Part shown: positions 33,601 to 41,939 of the stretch, piece by piece
How positions within the stretch are numbered: the stretch's first letter is position 1
Layout: the number at the start of each line of letters is the position of its first letter
Source: Lewinella sp. W8
Lineage (GTDB): Bacteria; Bacteroidota; Bacteroidia; Chitinophagales; Saprospiraceae
Assembly: GCF_004375085.3 (NCBI RefSeq)
Contig: NZ_SNAQ03000008.1
Span: 129,531-193,530, forward strand
DNA length: 64,000 nt
Reading direction: 5' to 3'
Notes under the pieces: model-generated
The model's input: the letters and a program-made list of their open reading frames with translations, nothing else
Told to the model about the DNA's origin: nothing
Database searches by the model: none
Position numbers and translations under genes: made by a program

Positions 33601-33685
33601 TTACCAGGGGCTCCTCTCGGAAGTCAATTTCCTGCACGCCGCGCAGGGAATTGAGGTTATGTATTCCGACCCTCAGCAGCTTCAT
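30626..33685 (-). CDS. sbcC: Nuclease SbcCD subunit C
   Basis: A 1019-residue SMC-like ATPase of the SbcC/Rad50 type, working with SbcD to trim DNA ends and hairpins. Walker A is GPTGAGKTTILD near the N-terminus. Two long coiled coils flank a zinc hook CPLCG near residue 505, in the middle of the chain. The signature STLSGGETFIVSLALALGL and Walker B LFIDEGFGTLD are at the C-terminus. The start codon overlaps the sbcD stop by four bases (ATGA), so translation is coupled. Confidence 0.93.
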   Translation of the reverse strand: MKLLRVGIHNLNSLRGVQEIDFREEPLVTNGLYAIVGPTGAGKTTILDAITLALYGRTERDRYGNEVMSHGAGTCFAEVEFMTDSGQYLSRWERRRARNKPDGNLQTAERMLSQWNARAERYEPLAADKLQEVNDRTEELLGLDYNRFVRSVMLTQGQFARFLNSDVKDRSEVLEKITGTEVYTAISEAAFERHKVAVSAYEDLEKGVEGNVPLPEDARKELENRLSLAREKTLHLRPRQKELSAALGQYAQLEQLGKRVEEERKSFAAIQKVWEQRATDRKKLSESAALRPLRQPLREWEQAKEEEQKLLSRREQEEKQLAVSQVEAQKADEVFGELSAKWEKFSREKPAKEATLARATELERKMAEAQGTLNAERKQADALERQLRDLATRDDLLNRQVREIRASLGEEASPSLAKELTELEEQLPAQEQQLTLAREGMAFLDALTASERAAAALRAANTLAATTEEGLAVAEKELETRQHILKTLEKNQILEQHRKDLREGEACPLCGSTEHHTHDLPALDDRALAQAAEDVRTATETRKQLLAQLEENRQQALAAQTTFAAADARRGDARQRLDEVPPNRDELATRLRDLEERVPKQQARLRRLRMIRGQLTTLSEKETARKQLASQREEAAVTLRRLKESTEKLDGQLRELRGQLEDIIGKRTVAECRQMLADREKKISSAQEAGREQRDIAREKYQRDEAAIAATRRQLTELGETILSRKASLDATLGALEVTDLERAKATLLPSDAEDGLRQELTELEQRLRSAEGGKEKMEKELQSQRAVVEELAPLAELRTEAHQLDQQISALDQEVGALNKEVELDNDKRKAREAMAGKLEALRQEREKWSRLHELIGQKDGTKFRRFAQTLTLQRLVEAGNLHLGNISGRYRMRHRPAEKLEKEQLELEIIDTFQNDNTRPMSTLSGGETFIVSLALALGLSDLAAGKQLIQSLFIDEGFGTLDEKILDQAMTTLEQLRARGKTVGLISHVKELRERVTCQIRLEPVGNGFSTIEVVG

Positions 33686-34941
33686 TGTTCCGCCGATTTA
33701 TCGTTCATCCAGTTGAGCAACTCCCGGAAGGAGGCCAACAGTTCGGGATAATCCTCCCGCTGCACCGGGGCGTTTCCCTGGCAGAGGGCGTAGAATACAT
33801 CCTCCGGATCCAGCTCCTCCAGGTCGCGGGCCGGCAACATGGTACTGGACTCGTCCTCCTCCCGCCGGCGCTCGACACTAAGCCGCAAAATGTCCGCTCC
33901 CCGGGTGCCGTCCTCCCGCGTCAGCAGCTCCAGCAGGTCCTCCCGCAAAAAGGGAAGGGGGTGATCCGACAGGACCCGCACATCCAGCCAGGGCAGCAGG
34001 TGCTGATCCAGTCGCGGCTCCACGGCTAACTGCCCGAGCGCTTGCTTTACGGATGCCAACTCCCCACGCACCGTGGTCAGCTGCCGGTGCCGGGGCACCG
34101 GAATTTTGGTGATTTCGGGAGCGGTTCCACGTCCGGGCAAATCCACGAGAAGTACTTGTTGTAATCCCGCAGCTTCCCCGAAGGTCAGGGGAATGAGGCT
34201 TCCGCTGTACCGGATGTTATCCAGTCCCCCCACCCGCTGCGCCCGGTGAATGTGGCCGAGGGCCACGTAGTCGAAAATCTCCGGAAAGTCACGGGCCTCG
34301 ATGTTCTGCTTGTCGGCCAGATAAATATGGCTGGCCTTATCGTCGGCGTCTACGCTCCCGGCGGCAAAGAGGTGGCCGGTGGCGATGATGGGGGCAGCGT
34401 CGTCCGCCGATGCCGCAGTGATGGCCTCCCCAATATTGCGGTAGTGCTCCCGGATGGCGGTCCGCACCCGCAGGATACGATCTTCCACCCCTTCTCCCGC
34501 AACGCTGTAGGAAAGGTCACGGTCCCGCAAATACGGAACGGCGGCCACCCAGAGTGCCGTCTCGGAAGTATCGTCCCTCGGAATCCGGACGAGCTGATCG
34601 GCCACCTGGGGCCGGGCACCGCCAATTACGTGGACGTCCAGATATTTCATCAATTCCGCCGGCGCATCCAGCAGGGAGGGGCTGTCGTGGTTACCCCCCA
34701 CGATCACGGCCGCCCGGCAGTTGGTCCGACGCAGGCGGCCAAGGAAGTCGTAGTACATCCCCCGGGCCGTGTTCGACGGATTCATCGTATCGAAAACGTC
34801 TCCCGCCATGATGAGGACCTCCACGCCCTCCCGGTCAATGACCTCCAGCAACCAGTCGAATACCGCAGCGTGCTCCTCACTCCGGTCCCGATCGTATAGC
34901 CGGTGGCCGAGGTGCCAGTCTGAGGTGTGAAGGATACGCAT
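33682..34941 (-). CDS. sbcD: Nuclease SbcCD subunit D
   Basis: A 419-residue Mre11-like metallophosphoesterase, the nuclease partner of SbcC. Metal-binding motifs in order: RILHTSDWHLGHRLYDR, LIMAGDVFDT, VIVGGNHDSP, IATGHLFAAG and VALGHIHRAQ. The capping domain lies in the C-terminal third. Length is normal. It is the first gene of the pair and overlaps sbcC by ATGA. No strong promoter box was recognised upstream. Confidence 0.93.
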   Translation of the reverse strand: MRILHTSDWHLGHRLYDRDRSEEHAAVFDWLLEVIDREGVEVLIMAGDVFDTMNPSNTARGMYYDFLGRLRRTNCRAAVIVGGNHDSPSLLDAPAELMKYLDVHVIGGARPQVADQLVRIPRDDTSETALWVAAVPYLRDRDLSYSVAGEGVEDRILRVRTAIREHYRNIGEAITAASADDAAPIIATGHLFAAGSVDADDKASHIYLADKQNIEARDFPEIFDYVALGHIHRAQRVGGLDNIRYSGSLIPLTFGEAAGLQQVLLVDLPGRGTAPEITKIPVPRHRQLTTVRGELASVKQALGQLAVEPRLDQHLLPWLDVRVLSDHPLPFLREDLLELLTREDGTRGADILRLSVERRREEDESSTMLPARDLEELDPEDVFYALCQGNAPVQREDYPELLASFRELLNWMNDKSAEQ

Positions 34942-35031
34942 ACGTTTGAGTGCTGGTGGGGAAGTCGTGCGGCCGGTAAAGATTACCCTTCCGGACCTAC
35001 GCTTGGGTGGGGAAACGTGTGGACTTCTCCC

Positions 35032-35469
35032 CTATTCGTCTCCGGTAAATTTCCGGTGCTCCGGGTTATTCTTGTAAAAGGGCGGATAATCTCCGTTAGG
35101 GATGACTTGCTTCCCCCTGCTGGAACCGACGTAGACGTAGGTGGTTGCGGAGAACTTGCCCCCACCGTTTACCCGAACGTCGACGCTTTCTTTCCGATAT
35201 TCATCCTCCGGCGCCCCGGTTACGCTCTCGTAGGCGTCCAGCATACTCCAGCTTTCCTCCCTACGGTCTTCGTTGAAGCGGTAAAGTTCTCCCTTAACGG
35301 TCCCTCCGCCCGTCAGCAGGCCGGGGTAGCCGCCCAGGTCAATCAGGGTACCCGAAACGGTCGCCTTACCAATCAGGGTGGCGCGGCGGCGCAGGAATTT
35401 GCTCATGGAGGACGGAATATTGCTCATCAACGTTCCGTAGACGAACAGGAACTCATTGTTTTTGCTCAT
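35032..35469 (-). CDS. Gamma-glutamylcyclotransferase-like (AIG2 fold) protein
   Basis: A 145-residue protein with the AIG2/GGCT fold. It opens with FLFVYGTLMSNIPSSM, the substrate-loop motif Y-G-T-L, and has the middle strand GTLIDLGGYPGLLTGGG. The segment LYRFNEDRREESWSMLDAYE precedes the region where the catalytic Glu would sit (ESVTGAPEDEYRK). Family members cleave gamma-glutamyl or related isopeptide amines; the substrate is unknown. Its start overlaps the recQ stop by four bases, so it is the downstream gene of a recQ operon. Confidence 0.8.
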   Translation of the reverse strand: MSKNNEFLFVYGTLMSNIPSSMSKFLRRRATLIGKATVSGTLIDLGGYPGLLTGGGTVKGELYRFNEDRREESWSMLDAYESVTGAPEDEYRKESVDVRVNGGGKFSATTYVYVGSSRGKQVIPNGDYPPFYKNNPEHRKFTGDE

Positions 35470-37619
35470 GAGGTGGCATTTTCGGCCTCCCGCTGTCGGT
35501 AGGCATTAACGAGATGGAGTTGACCGTAGTCCAGCGCATCGGTACCGTATTTGCCGGTGATGTATTCCAGGACGTCTTTGGCTCCGGGGGACTCCGGTAG
35601 GTTCTGCACCGCTTCCTCCACCCAGCCGGGCGCCTCGGCCCGAAAAAGGGTCGTCAGATCGAAATCTGCTCCCTCCAGGTAGCACTTGGCCAGATGACCC
35701 CGTACGGTGTTTTCGGAAAGACGCCGCTGTTCGGCAATTTGTTGCACAGTGGCCCCTCCTTGAAACGCCTGGAGGCTGGCTTCGTGGGAAGGCGTATCGC
35801 CCCGCGATGCCTTGTCTTCGCGCCGGACGTGCTTGCGGATCACGGTCATGAAGGCATCCCCGAAGCGGTGGAGTTTCCGTTCCCCCACCCCGCTGATGCG
35901 GGCCATTTCGGCGTCGGTGATCGGTTTTTCGGCGACCATCTCCTGCAGGGTGGCGTCGTTGAACACCAGGTAGGGAGGAATACCAAATTGCTGGGCAAGC
36001 TCCCGGCGGACGGCGCGTAGCTCTTCAAACAGTCCTACTTTTTCCTTACGGACGGAGGCCCGCTGGGCGGTCTTCTTATCTTCCTGCTCGCGGCGCTCTT
36101 TGATGGTGGTCATCTTGACCAGTTCCACGGTTTCGCCCTCGAACAAAACCCGGCGCGCCGCGGGAGCTAACTTGACTTTATTGAAGTCTTCGTGGGCAAC
36201 GTACAGATAGCCAAGACTGATGAGTTGACTGAAGTACTGGTTCCAGTCAAAGGCACTGATGTCACGACCCGCGCCGTAGGTTTTGATCTGGTCGTACCTC
36301 CGGTTGCGAATCTCGGCGCGGGCCGAGCCCCGGAGGACGTCGATGGCCATACCCACCCCGACGCTTTCGCGCAGGCGGGCCACGGCACTGAGGGCCTTCT
36401 GGGCCAGTACCGTTCCGTCGAAGCGCTCCGGCGGATTCTCACAGATGTCGCAGTTTCCGCAATCTTCTCCGTGATCCTCGCTGAAGTAGTTCAACAGGAT
36501 CCTCCGGCGACAGGCCAGGCTGTCGGCATATTCCTTCATCCGGTCCAGCTTGGCCAGTTGAATGTCGGCATTTCCGTTACTCCCGATCATGTCCTTCAGG
36601 GTCATGTAGTCATTGTAGGAGTAAAACAGGAGGGTATCCGCCTCGGCGCCGTCCCGGCCGGCCCGGCCAATTTCCTGGTAGTAGTTCTCCAGGTTTTTCG
36701 GCATACTGTAGTGGATCACCCAGCGGACGTTGCTCTTATCAATTCCCATCCCGAAGGCGATGGTGGCGCAAACGATCTGGTTCTTATCGTTGATAAAGTC
36801 CGACTGTACCCGGGCGCGTTCGGCGGCCGGTAGTCCGGCGTGGTAGGCCTCGGCCTGGTAGCCCGCTTCGCGGAGTTTTCCCGCCAGCGCCTCGGTTTGT
36901 TTCCGGCTCAGGCAGTAGATGATTCCGGCCTCGAAGGGGCGGTCCCGGAGGAAATTAATGATCTGCTCCCGGCGCTTACGCCCTGGCCGTACGGCCAGAC
37001 TCAGGTTGGGGCGATTAAACGAAGCGATGAATTGTTGCGCCTCGGCGATGCCGAGCTGCTCGGCCATGTCGCGGCGGGTCAGGCGGTCCGCCGTGGCGGT
37101 CAGGGCAAGAATGGGTACATCCGGGAAAGCCTCCTTCAGTCGCTTAAGCTGGGTGTATTCCGGACGAAAATCGTGGCCCCAGGCAGAAATACAGTGGGCT
37201 TCGTCGATGGCGAAGAGGCAGATATTCCGTCGCTTCAGAAAGGTGAAAAACCCGGGAGACAGCAATTTTTCCGGACTGACGTAGAGCAGATGCAGCTCGC
37301 CGTCTTCGTAGGCGGTCTCCACCCCGTGGCTCTCCGAACCGCTCTGGGTGGAGTTCAGGAAGGCCGCCCGAATGCCCACGGCATTCAGTCCGTCGACCTG
37401 ATCCTTCATCAGGGAAATGAGGGGGCTGACGACCACGGCCGTTCCGGGCATCGTGACGGCGGGAATTTGAAAGCACATGGATTTGCCGCCTCCGGTTGGC
37501 ATCAAGACGATACCGTCCTTCCCCGCGTAGACGCTTTCAATGATGGAAAGCTGTTGGGGACGAAAATCATCGTAGCCAAAGTATTTCTTCAGGGCGGCCC
37601 TGGCCTGTTCTGGTGTCAT
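35466..37619 (-). CDS. recQ: ATP-dependent DNA helicase RecQ
   Basis: A 717-residue RecQ helicase. Motif I is LMPTGGGKSMCFQIP, motif II FAIDEAHCISAWGHDFRPEY, and motif VI YYQEIGRAGRDG. The zinc-binding RQC module has four cysteines (CRRR...CGNCDIC). An HRDC domain follows (VFNDATLQEMVAEKPITDAE, ISGVGERKL), then a C-terminal HTH_40-like extension (VQQIAEQRRLSENTVRGHL). It unwinds forked and recombination DNA. A promoter of near-consensus form lies 30-61 bases upstream. The GGCT-like gene is translationally coupled behind it. Confidence 0.94.
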   Translation of the reverse strand: MTPEQARAALKKYFGYDDFRPQQLSIIESVYAGKDGIVLMPTGGGKSMCFQIPAVTMPGTAVVVSPLISLMKDQVDGLNAVGIRAAFLNSTQSGSESHGVETAYEDGELHLLYVSPEKLLSPGFFTFLKRRNICLFAIDEAHCISAWGHDFRPEYTQLKRLKEAFPDVPILALTATADRLTRRDMAEQLGIAEAQQFIASFNRPNLSLAVRPGRKRREQIINFLRDRPFEAGIIYCLSRKQTEALAGKLREAGYQAEAYHAGLPAAERARVQSDFINDKNQIVCATIAFGMGIDKSNVRWVIHYSMPKNLENYYQEIGRAGRDGAEADTLLFYSYNDYMTLKDMIGSNGNADIQLAKLDRMKEYADSLACRRRILLNYFSEDHGEDCGNCDICENPPERFDGTVLAQKALSAVARLRESVGVGMAIDVLRGSARAEIRNRRYDQIKTYGAGRDISAFDWNQYFSQLISLGYLYVAHEDFNKVKLAPAARRVLFEGETVELVKMTTIKERREQEDKKTAQRASVRKEKVGLFEELRAVRRELAQQFGIPPYLVFNDATLQEMVAEKPITDAEMARISGVGERKLHRFGDAFMTVIRKHVRREDKASRGDTPSHEASLQAFQGGATVQQIAEQRRLSENTVRGHLAKCYLEGADFDLTTLFRAEAPGWVEEAVQNLPESPGAKDVLEYITGKYGTDALDYGQLHLVNAYRQREAENATS

Positions 37620-37648
37620 AATTATCCTGCATGTCAGCGGTGCCCCGG

Positions 37649-37680
37649 CAAATATTGTGAATTATTGAATTAAAAACAAA
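37649..37680 (-). promoter_or_regulatory. Putative recQ promoter
   Basis: On the minus strand: TTTG (37680-37677), 20 bases, then AATATTTG (37656-37649), one base off TAnnTTTG, followed by CC. Spacing is ideal for a Bacteroidota promoter. Confidence 0.6.
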
Positions 37681-37795
37681 TTTGTTTGAAATAAAGAAAA
37701 ATGGCACGAAAGCTTACGGAATCGAACCACTTCGTGGGGAAGTTCCGGATATAATAAGACAAGGCGCACAAATGACGACAAATCCGCCCGATTTT

Positions 37796-37827
37796 TTTGA
37801 GCCCCCCAAGAATCCTTCCTATTTTTG
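37796..37827 (+). promoter_or_regulatory. Putative promoter, full -33/-7 match
   Basis: TTTG (37796-37799), 20 bases, then TATTTTTG (37820-37827), an exact consensus. The ATG at 37834 is only seven bases from the box, so the transcript would be leaderless or almost so. Confidence 0.65.
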
Positions 37828-37833
37828 AGTAAG

Positions 37834-38244
37834 ATGTCAGACCGTAGATGGAAACGCCAGATTGCCCGCCTTGAAAAAGCCGGCAATGACGATTTTCTCC
37901 TCATTTTAACGGGGGGAGCCGGGGCGTTTGCTACGCACGAACTCCACCACCTCCTCCGCCGGTTACGGCTGCAGAGCGCCAAGATCAAGCAGGTGAAGGA
38001 CGCCATGTTTAAGGTCGGGCTTTCCATTCCCTTTCTGCTCTTTTCCGCCAGCGCCGCGGCCCTGGCCAGTCTACACTGGCTCGTTGGTGTTTGCCTCCTG
38101 GCGATCCCGCTGGCCCTCGTCGGCCTGGTACTGGCCGATCGCTACATCAGCAGCAATTTCTCCTGTCACGAACGAGCCAAGCGACTCCGGTTCATCATTA
38201 ATCAGGAGCTGGAACGCCGCCGTAAGGGAGTCTACGATAATTAG
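37834..38244 (+). CDS. Two-helix membrane protein with basic ends, unknown
   Basis: A 136-residue protein: a basic N-terminal region (SDRRWKRQIARLEKAG), a His-rich helix (THELHHLLRRLRLQSAKIKQ), two adjacent membrane helices (GLSIPFLLFSASAAALASLH, VCLLAIPLALVGLVLADR), and a basic C-terminal helix (ERAKRLRFIINQELERRRKG). No family recognised. Both ends are probably cytoplasmic. It has one of the clearest promoters in the window and is divergent from recQ. Confidence 0.65.
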   Translation: MSDRRWKRQIARLEKAGNDDFLLILTGGAGAFATHELHHLLRRLRLQSAKIKQVKDAMFKVGLSIPFLLFSASAAALASLHWLVGVCLLAIPLALVGLVLADRYISSNFSCHERAKRLRFIINQELERRRKGVYDN

Positions 38245-38592
38245 CTCAATAGAGATTTGGATTCGTTTCTATTCCTACCGCAGACGTAATTGCGACCCCG
38301 ATAGTTTTCGGGATGCAATTGCCCGGGTGGCAGGATGGAGGCTTTAGGAGTCAGGCATGAGGGGACCTGGCGCTCGGCCGCCCAGGCGCGCGATACGAGT
38401 TCCTTCTTTGCCGAGGGCGCAAGCGCAGGTGCAATGAAACCCTCGTGCTAAGTCCGGGATGCGGGGTTGGGCACGGAGGCAAAAAGAGGGCCAGGTAGGT
38501 CGTGAAAAGGTTGTAAAGCCGGGATCGTCAGCCAGAGTGATGGCGGGACAATGACCAAGGCCACGAAGGTGGAGATGGCAGCAGCAACTGGT

Positions 38593-38636
38593 CGTCGGAC
38601 AAATTTCCCCGGCCTTGCCGGGCCTTTTGTCCGACG
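38593..38636 (+). repeat. 44-base hairpin element, copy 1
   Basis: CGTCGGACAAA and TTTGTCCGACG form a perfect 11-bp outer stem; CCCGGC/GCCGGG forms an inner stem. The inverted copy is at 44057-44100 with three differences. Flanks GGT and AATTAGGGT are shared as well. Confidence 0.85.
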
Positions 38637-38761
38637 AATTAGGGTAGGAATAATCATTCCTTTAAGGACTAGCCTGAATACCTTCCCGATGGACGGTTCC
38701 AATCATCCACTCCTTAGCCTTAGGCTTAACCTTTTTGGCCGCCCTTACGACCAGCTTGCGG

Positions 38762-38882
38762 AGCAAGCCTTTTCCGGTCACCACTTTTAAGCCTTAGCTT
38801 TCAATCCCGCTCGTGTTTCGGCTGGCGACCTGATGCTTCCATTCAATCCTTCCGTCCTTCAGTCATTCAATCCTTTACTTAT
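38762..38882 (+). repeat. 121-base direct repeat, copy 1
   Basis: From AGCAAGCCTTTTCCGGTCAC to CAATCCTTTACTTAT. It matches 39089-39209 in length with only a handful of substitutions. Confidence 0.8.
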
Positions 38883-38883
38883 A

Positions 38884-39010
38884 ATGGCTCGGCGTGGAAC
38901 GCCTCGACCGGTTTGGGGTGCGCTCGCCCGGGACCTTGAAGCATGCAACAAGCGCAGCGGGTAGCTCCCTTGAGGTGCCCACCGGCTTTAGTTTTCCCAT
39001 GACGAAGGCT
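38884..39010 (+). repeat. Diverged copy of the 239-base tandem unit
   Basis: Contains GGCTCGGCGTGGAACGCC, GCAACAAGCGCAGCG and CCACCGGCTTTAGTTTTC, matching the units at 56436-56885 with many substitutions. It still keeps the minus-strand frame containing KGATRCACC open. Confidence 0.65.
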
Positions 39011-39088
39011 TTCTAGATCCCGTAACATCAGGCGGAGCCGGGAACTCCCTCATGGGCTGAAAAGTGAAAAGCATATGCCGCTGCCTAA

Positions 39089-39209
39089 AGCAAGCCTTTT
39101 CCGGTCACCACTTTTAAGCCTTAGCTTTCAATCCCGCTCGTGTTTCGGTTGGCGACCTAATGCTTACACTCAATCCTTCCGTCCTTCAGTCATTCAATCC
39201 TTTACTTAT
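39089..39209 (+). repeat. 121-base direct repeat, copy 2
   Basis: Second copy of 38762-38882, 327 bases downstream in the same orientation. Confidence 0.8.
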
Positions 39210-39323
39210 TGCACCTGCCCTCCGGGCCCAAAGGGCAACCCACCAAGGCAGATTACCCCCCTGGGCCTAAACTATTTTCGCGAAACTACAGTTGTAGTTT
39301 AACCTCACCCTATCTACTGCTCC

Positions 39324-40595
39324 ATGCGTCTAAGCCTACTGCTGCTATTTCTGCCCTCCATCCTGCTCGCCCAATATGAATTGACGGGGACCGTACTGGA
39401 GGCCAATACCGGAAATCCCCTCCCCTACGTCAACGTATTCCTGGAAGGGGATCAATCCGTTGGGGTACTGACGAATGAGCGCGGAGAATACCGACTTAGC
39501 TTAACGGAGGCCCAGTTGCAGGATAGGGTCGTCTTCAGCTTGCTCAGTTTCCAAACGCATCGCGAACCGCTCTGGCGACTGGATACCACGGCCCTGTTTT
39601 TCAACCTCAGCATGGAAACCGCCTTCGTGGAGCTGGAGGAGGTCATCGTGATTTCAGATATCGGCCTCCGGAAAATCGTACAACGGGCCATTGACGCCAT
39701 CCCGGATAACTACGCCCGGGAGGGGCACCTCATCAAAGGCTACCTGCGGCGCTACGACATCGATAATGATACTTTCAGTTACTACACCGAAGCGCTGGTC
39801 AATATCCGGGAACGGTCGCGGAAAAAGAACTTCGACCCATGGGAGCCGATAACGGCCAGGATCGAGCAATTCCGTAGTCAGGCCACCGACATCGAAAGCC
39901 TGCGCACTAACAATCCCGCGATGAACTTGCAGGCCGGTCTCCTCGCGGGTTATTTGGGTTCGCTCAATTTTGGCCGCAGTGGTGAATTTGGAGGAATTTT
40001 GCTGCGCCTGGCCAGCGACAAGCAATTCACCAAAATCATGAACTTCAGTAACCGAGGGGAGTACCTGAATGGACCGGACACCCTCATCCGGATCGCCTAC
40101 CGTCTGGATACCAGCATGATAGATCATAACCGATCGTTCACCAGTGGCTCCATTGACGCCTGGTTCAGCGGCGAATTCTTGATCAACAAGGCGGATAACG
40201 CCTTCATTCAGTACGCCCGGGGCAACGAGGAGGCCACAAGTTTCGGCGAAGTGGTGTACTTCAAACACGCCGGAAAGTATTACCCAAAAAGACTCAGCTA
40301 TTCTCTCAGGGTTAACTACAAGAATAATACCCGTACCCATTTCCGGCACAACGATCTCTTCCTCCTTGAACTGTATACAGATTCCGGAGAGATACGGAAA
40401 AACTATCGGGGGGTAACCATGAATATGCGCGACCCTTTGGAGGCAATCAAGGTGAAATACGACCTTGACTTCTGGGCAAGAAGTAAATATCTGGTACAGC
40501 TCTCCGCTCCGGAGGAAATGCGCTATCAACTGGAAAGGATGCAGCAGTTTTTGGAAGACCCGAAGGGTAAACTTCGGCGGGATTCGACGAAGTAA
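39324..40595 (+). CDS. CarboxypepD_reg-like domain secreted protein
   Basis: A 423-residue exported protein with a signal peptide (MRLSLLLLFLPSILLAQ). A CarboxypepD_reg-like beta-sandwich spans about residues 18-100 (YELTGTVLEANTGNPLPYVN, VGVLTNERGEYRLSL, ETAFVELEEVIVISD). An approximately 300-residue C-terminal region begins IVQRAIDAIPDNYAREGHLI. This layout resembles DUF5686-like and related Bacteroidota surface proteins, but no complete TonB-receptor barrel is present. Function unknown; outer membrane or periplasm is likely. It is followed by a repeat-bearing gap and converges with hemC. Confidence 0.72.
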   Translation: MRLSLLLLFLPSILLAQYELTGTVLEANTGNPLPYVNVFLEGDQSVGVLTNERGEYRLSLTEAQLQDRVVFSLLSFQTHREPLWRLDTTALFFNLSMETAFVELEEVIVISDIGLRKIVQRAIDAIPDNYAREGHLIKGYLRRYDIDNDTFSYYTEALVNIRERSRKKNFDPWEPITARIEQFRSQATDIESLRTNNPAMNLQAGLLAGYLGSLNFGRSGEFGGILLRLASDKQFTKIMNFSNRGEYLNGPDTLIRIAYRLDTSMIDHNRSFTSGSIDAWFSGEFLINKADNAFIQYARGNEEATSFGEVVYFKHAGKYYPKRLSYSLRVNYKNNTRTHFRHNDLFLLELYTDSGEIRKNYRGVTMNMRDPLEAIKVKYDLDFWARSKYLVQLSAPEEMRYQLERMQQFLEDPKGKLRRDSTK

Positions 40596-40756
40596 AAGGA
40601 TTGAATGATGGAAGGACGGAAGGATTGAAGGAATTGAGCAAAATGCAATCCTTCCATCCTCCCGCTACGGAGCGCTAAAGTCTCGGGGGAATGCAGCGGA
40701 GCTAAGGTTAATAAACCGGAGACCGTCCTGGACCTTAATGGTAACGTCGTTCACTA

Positions 40757-40889
40757 CTCGCACTGGAAGTGCTCGACCGGGGAATCCTACAATCCATCAC
40801 CACTCGCACTGAGGTGCTCGACCGGGAAATCCTTCAATCCATCATCGCTCGCACTGGAAGTGCTCGACCGGGGAATCCTACAATCCATG
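40757..40889 (+). repeat. 45/46-base tandem repeat, three units
   Basis: Units start CTCGCACTG at 40757, 40803 and 40848, with GCTCGACCGGGGAATCCT and CAATCCAT in each. GCACTGGAAGTGC is a small dyad in units 1 and 3. Located between converging gene ends, directly after hemC. The rest of the 40596-40894 gap is simple GGATTGAA-type sequence. Confidence 0.8.
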
Positions 40890-40894
40890 TGGCC

Positions 40895-41782
40895 TTACCC
40901 GCGTAACGCCTGCACCACCGATTCGGCTAGCCCGGCCCGGGTGCTCTGGCTGCGCTGAATGCGCTTCAGGGGAGCGTCGGCGGTTTCGGCGAAGGCCGCC
41001 CATACGTGGTAGTTGCCCAGTTGGTCCTTCTCGCAGTAGACACCCAGGGGCATGGAGCACCCACCTTCCATCATGGACAGCACCTGCCGTTCCACGTTGG
41101 TACACTCCCCTACCGTGACATTGTGCAGGCGGGCAAGTTTTTTGCGGAGGTCCATATCCTCCTTGCGGGTTTGTACGGCCATAACGCCCTGGCCCGGGGC
41201 CGGCACGAATTCCCGGGGATTAGGCCGAATAACGACCATATCCGACAGGTCCAGTTCCAGGCGCTCCAGTCCGGCGGCGGCCAGCAGTACGGCATCCACT
41301 TCTCCGGTGCGGGCCTTCTCGAGTCGGGTGGGAACGTTACCGCGGATGTCCACAGGGACCAGGCCAGGGTGCAGGTTCTTCAGCTGCGCCTTCCGGCGGT
41401 TGCTGCTCGTGCCTACGGTCGCGCCGTCGGCCAGTTTGAACACCATACCCTCAACGGCCTTGTCGGGGTGAATAATGAGCACGTCGTTCACCGTGGCGCG
41501 GTAACTCAGTGCCGCGAGGGTGAGTCCTTCCGGTTGCTCGGTGGGTAAGTCCTTCAGGCTGTGAACGGCCAGGTCAATTTCTGAGGCCAGCAGGTGGTCT
41601 TCAATCTCCTTGGTGAAGAAGCCCTTTCCTTCCAGCTTGTCAAAGGTCAGGTGCTGGATCTTGTCCCCCTGGGTTTTGATAACCTTAATCTCACTCTCCA
41701 GACCAATTTCCTGAAGTTGGTCCTGAATGAAGTGCGCCTGCCAGAGGGCTAAGCGAGAACCGCGGGTGCCGATGGTGATCAT
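40895..41782 (-). CDS. hemC: Hydroxymethylbilane synthase (porphobilinogen deaminase)
   Basis: A 295-residue enzyme that polymerises four porphobilinogen units in heme synthesis. The start ITIGTRGSRLALWQAHFIQD, the substrate-binding Asp/Arg region DLAVHSLKDLPTEQP, SSNRRKAQLKNLHPGL and the cofactor-attachment Cys in EGGCSMPLGVYCE are all intact. Length is normal. It belongs to the same pathway as hemL, although 27 kb apart. A repeat array lies just beyond its stop. Confidence 0.93.
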   Translation of the reverse strand: MITIGTRGSRLALWQAHFIQDQLQEIGLESEIKVIKTQGDKIQHLTFDKLEGKGFFTKEIEDHLLASEIDLAVHSLKDLPTEQPEGLTLAALSYRATVNDVLIIHPDKAVEGMVFKLADGATVGTSSNRRKAQLKNLHPGLVPVDIRGNVPTRLEKARTGEVDAVLLAAAGLERLELDLSDMVVIRPNPREFVPAPGQGVMAVQTRKEDMDLRKKLARLHNVTVGECTNVERQVLSMMEGGCSMPLGVYCEKDQLGNYHVWAAFAETADAPLKRIQRSQSTRAGLAESVVQALRG

Positions 41783-41939
41783 GGGAGTGGATTAAGGATT
41801 GAGGGAATGAATGATTGAAGGAATGAATAAATAACTGGAGGAATGAAGAAGTGGGGAATGAAATGCTTTGGAGGGCGGTTCGGTTGGCTGCCGATTAAGA
41901 ATAATATCCACCCTAATCGATATGGCGAAGTAATTACAG

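Larger units (their letters stand above)
38245..39323 (+). other. 1.1-kb gene-free region packed with repeats
   Basis: No credible gene. It holds a CGCAGGTGC motif (38414-38440), a 44-base hairpin element (38593-38636), a 121-base direct repeat (38762-38882 and 39089-39209), and a diverged copy of the 239-base tandem unit (38884-39010). Simple CCTTAGCC and TTCAATCATTCA sequences also occur. TATTTTCG at 39273-39280 may be the promoter of the next gene. Confidence 0.75.

Noticed and set aside
37721-37760. tRNA-like stretch GGAATCGAACCAC
   Set aside because: No matching acceptor, anticodon or D arms around it.
40757-40889. CRISPR-like array
   Set aside because: The three units are contiguous tandem copies without variable spacers, and no cas genes are present.
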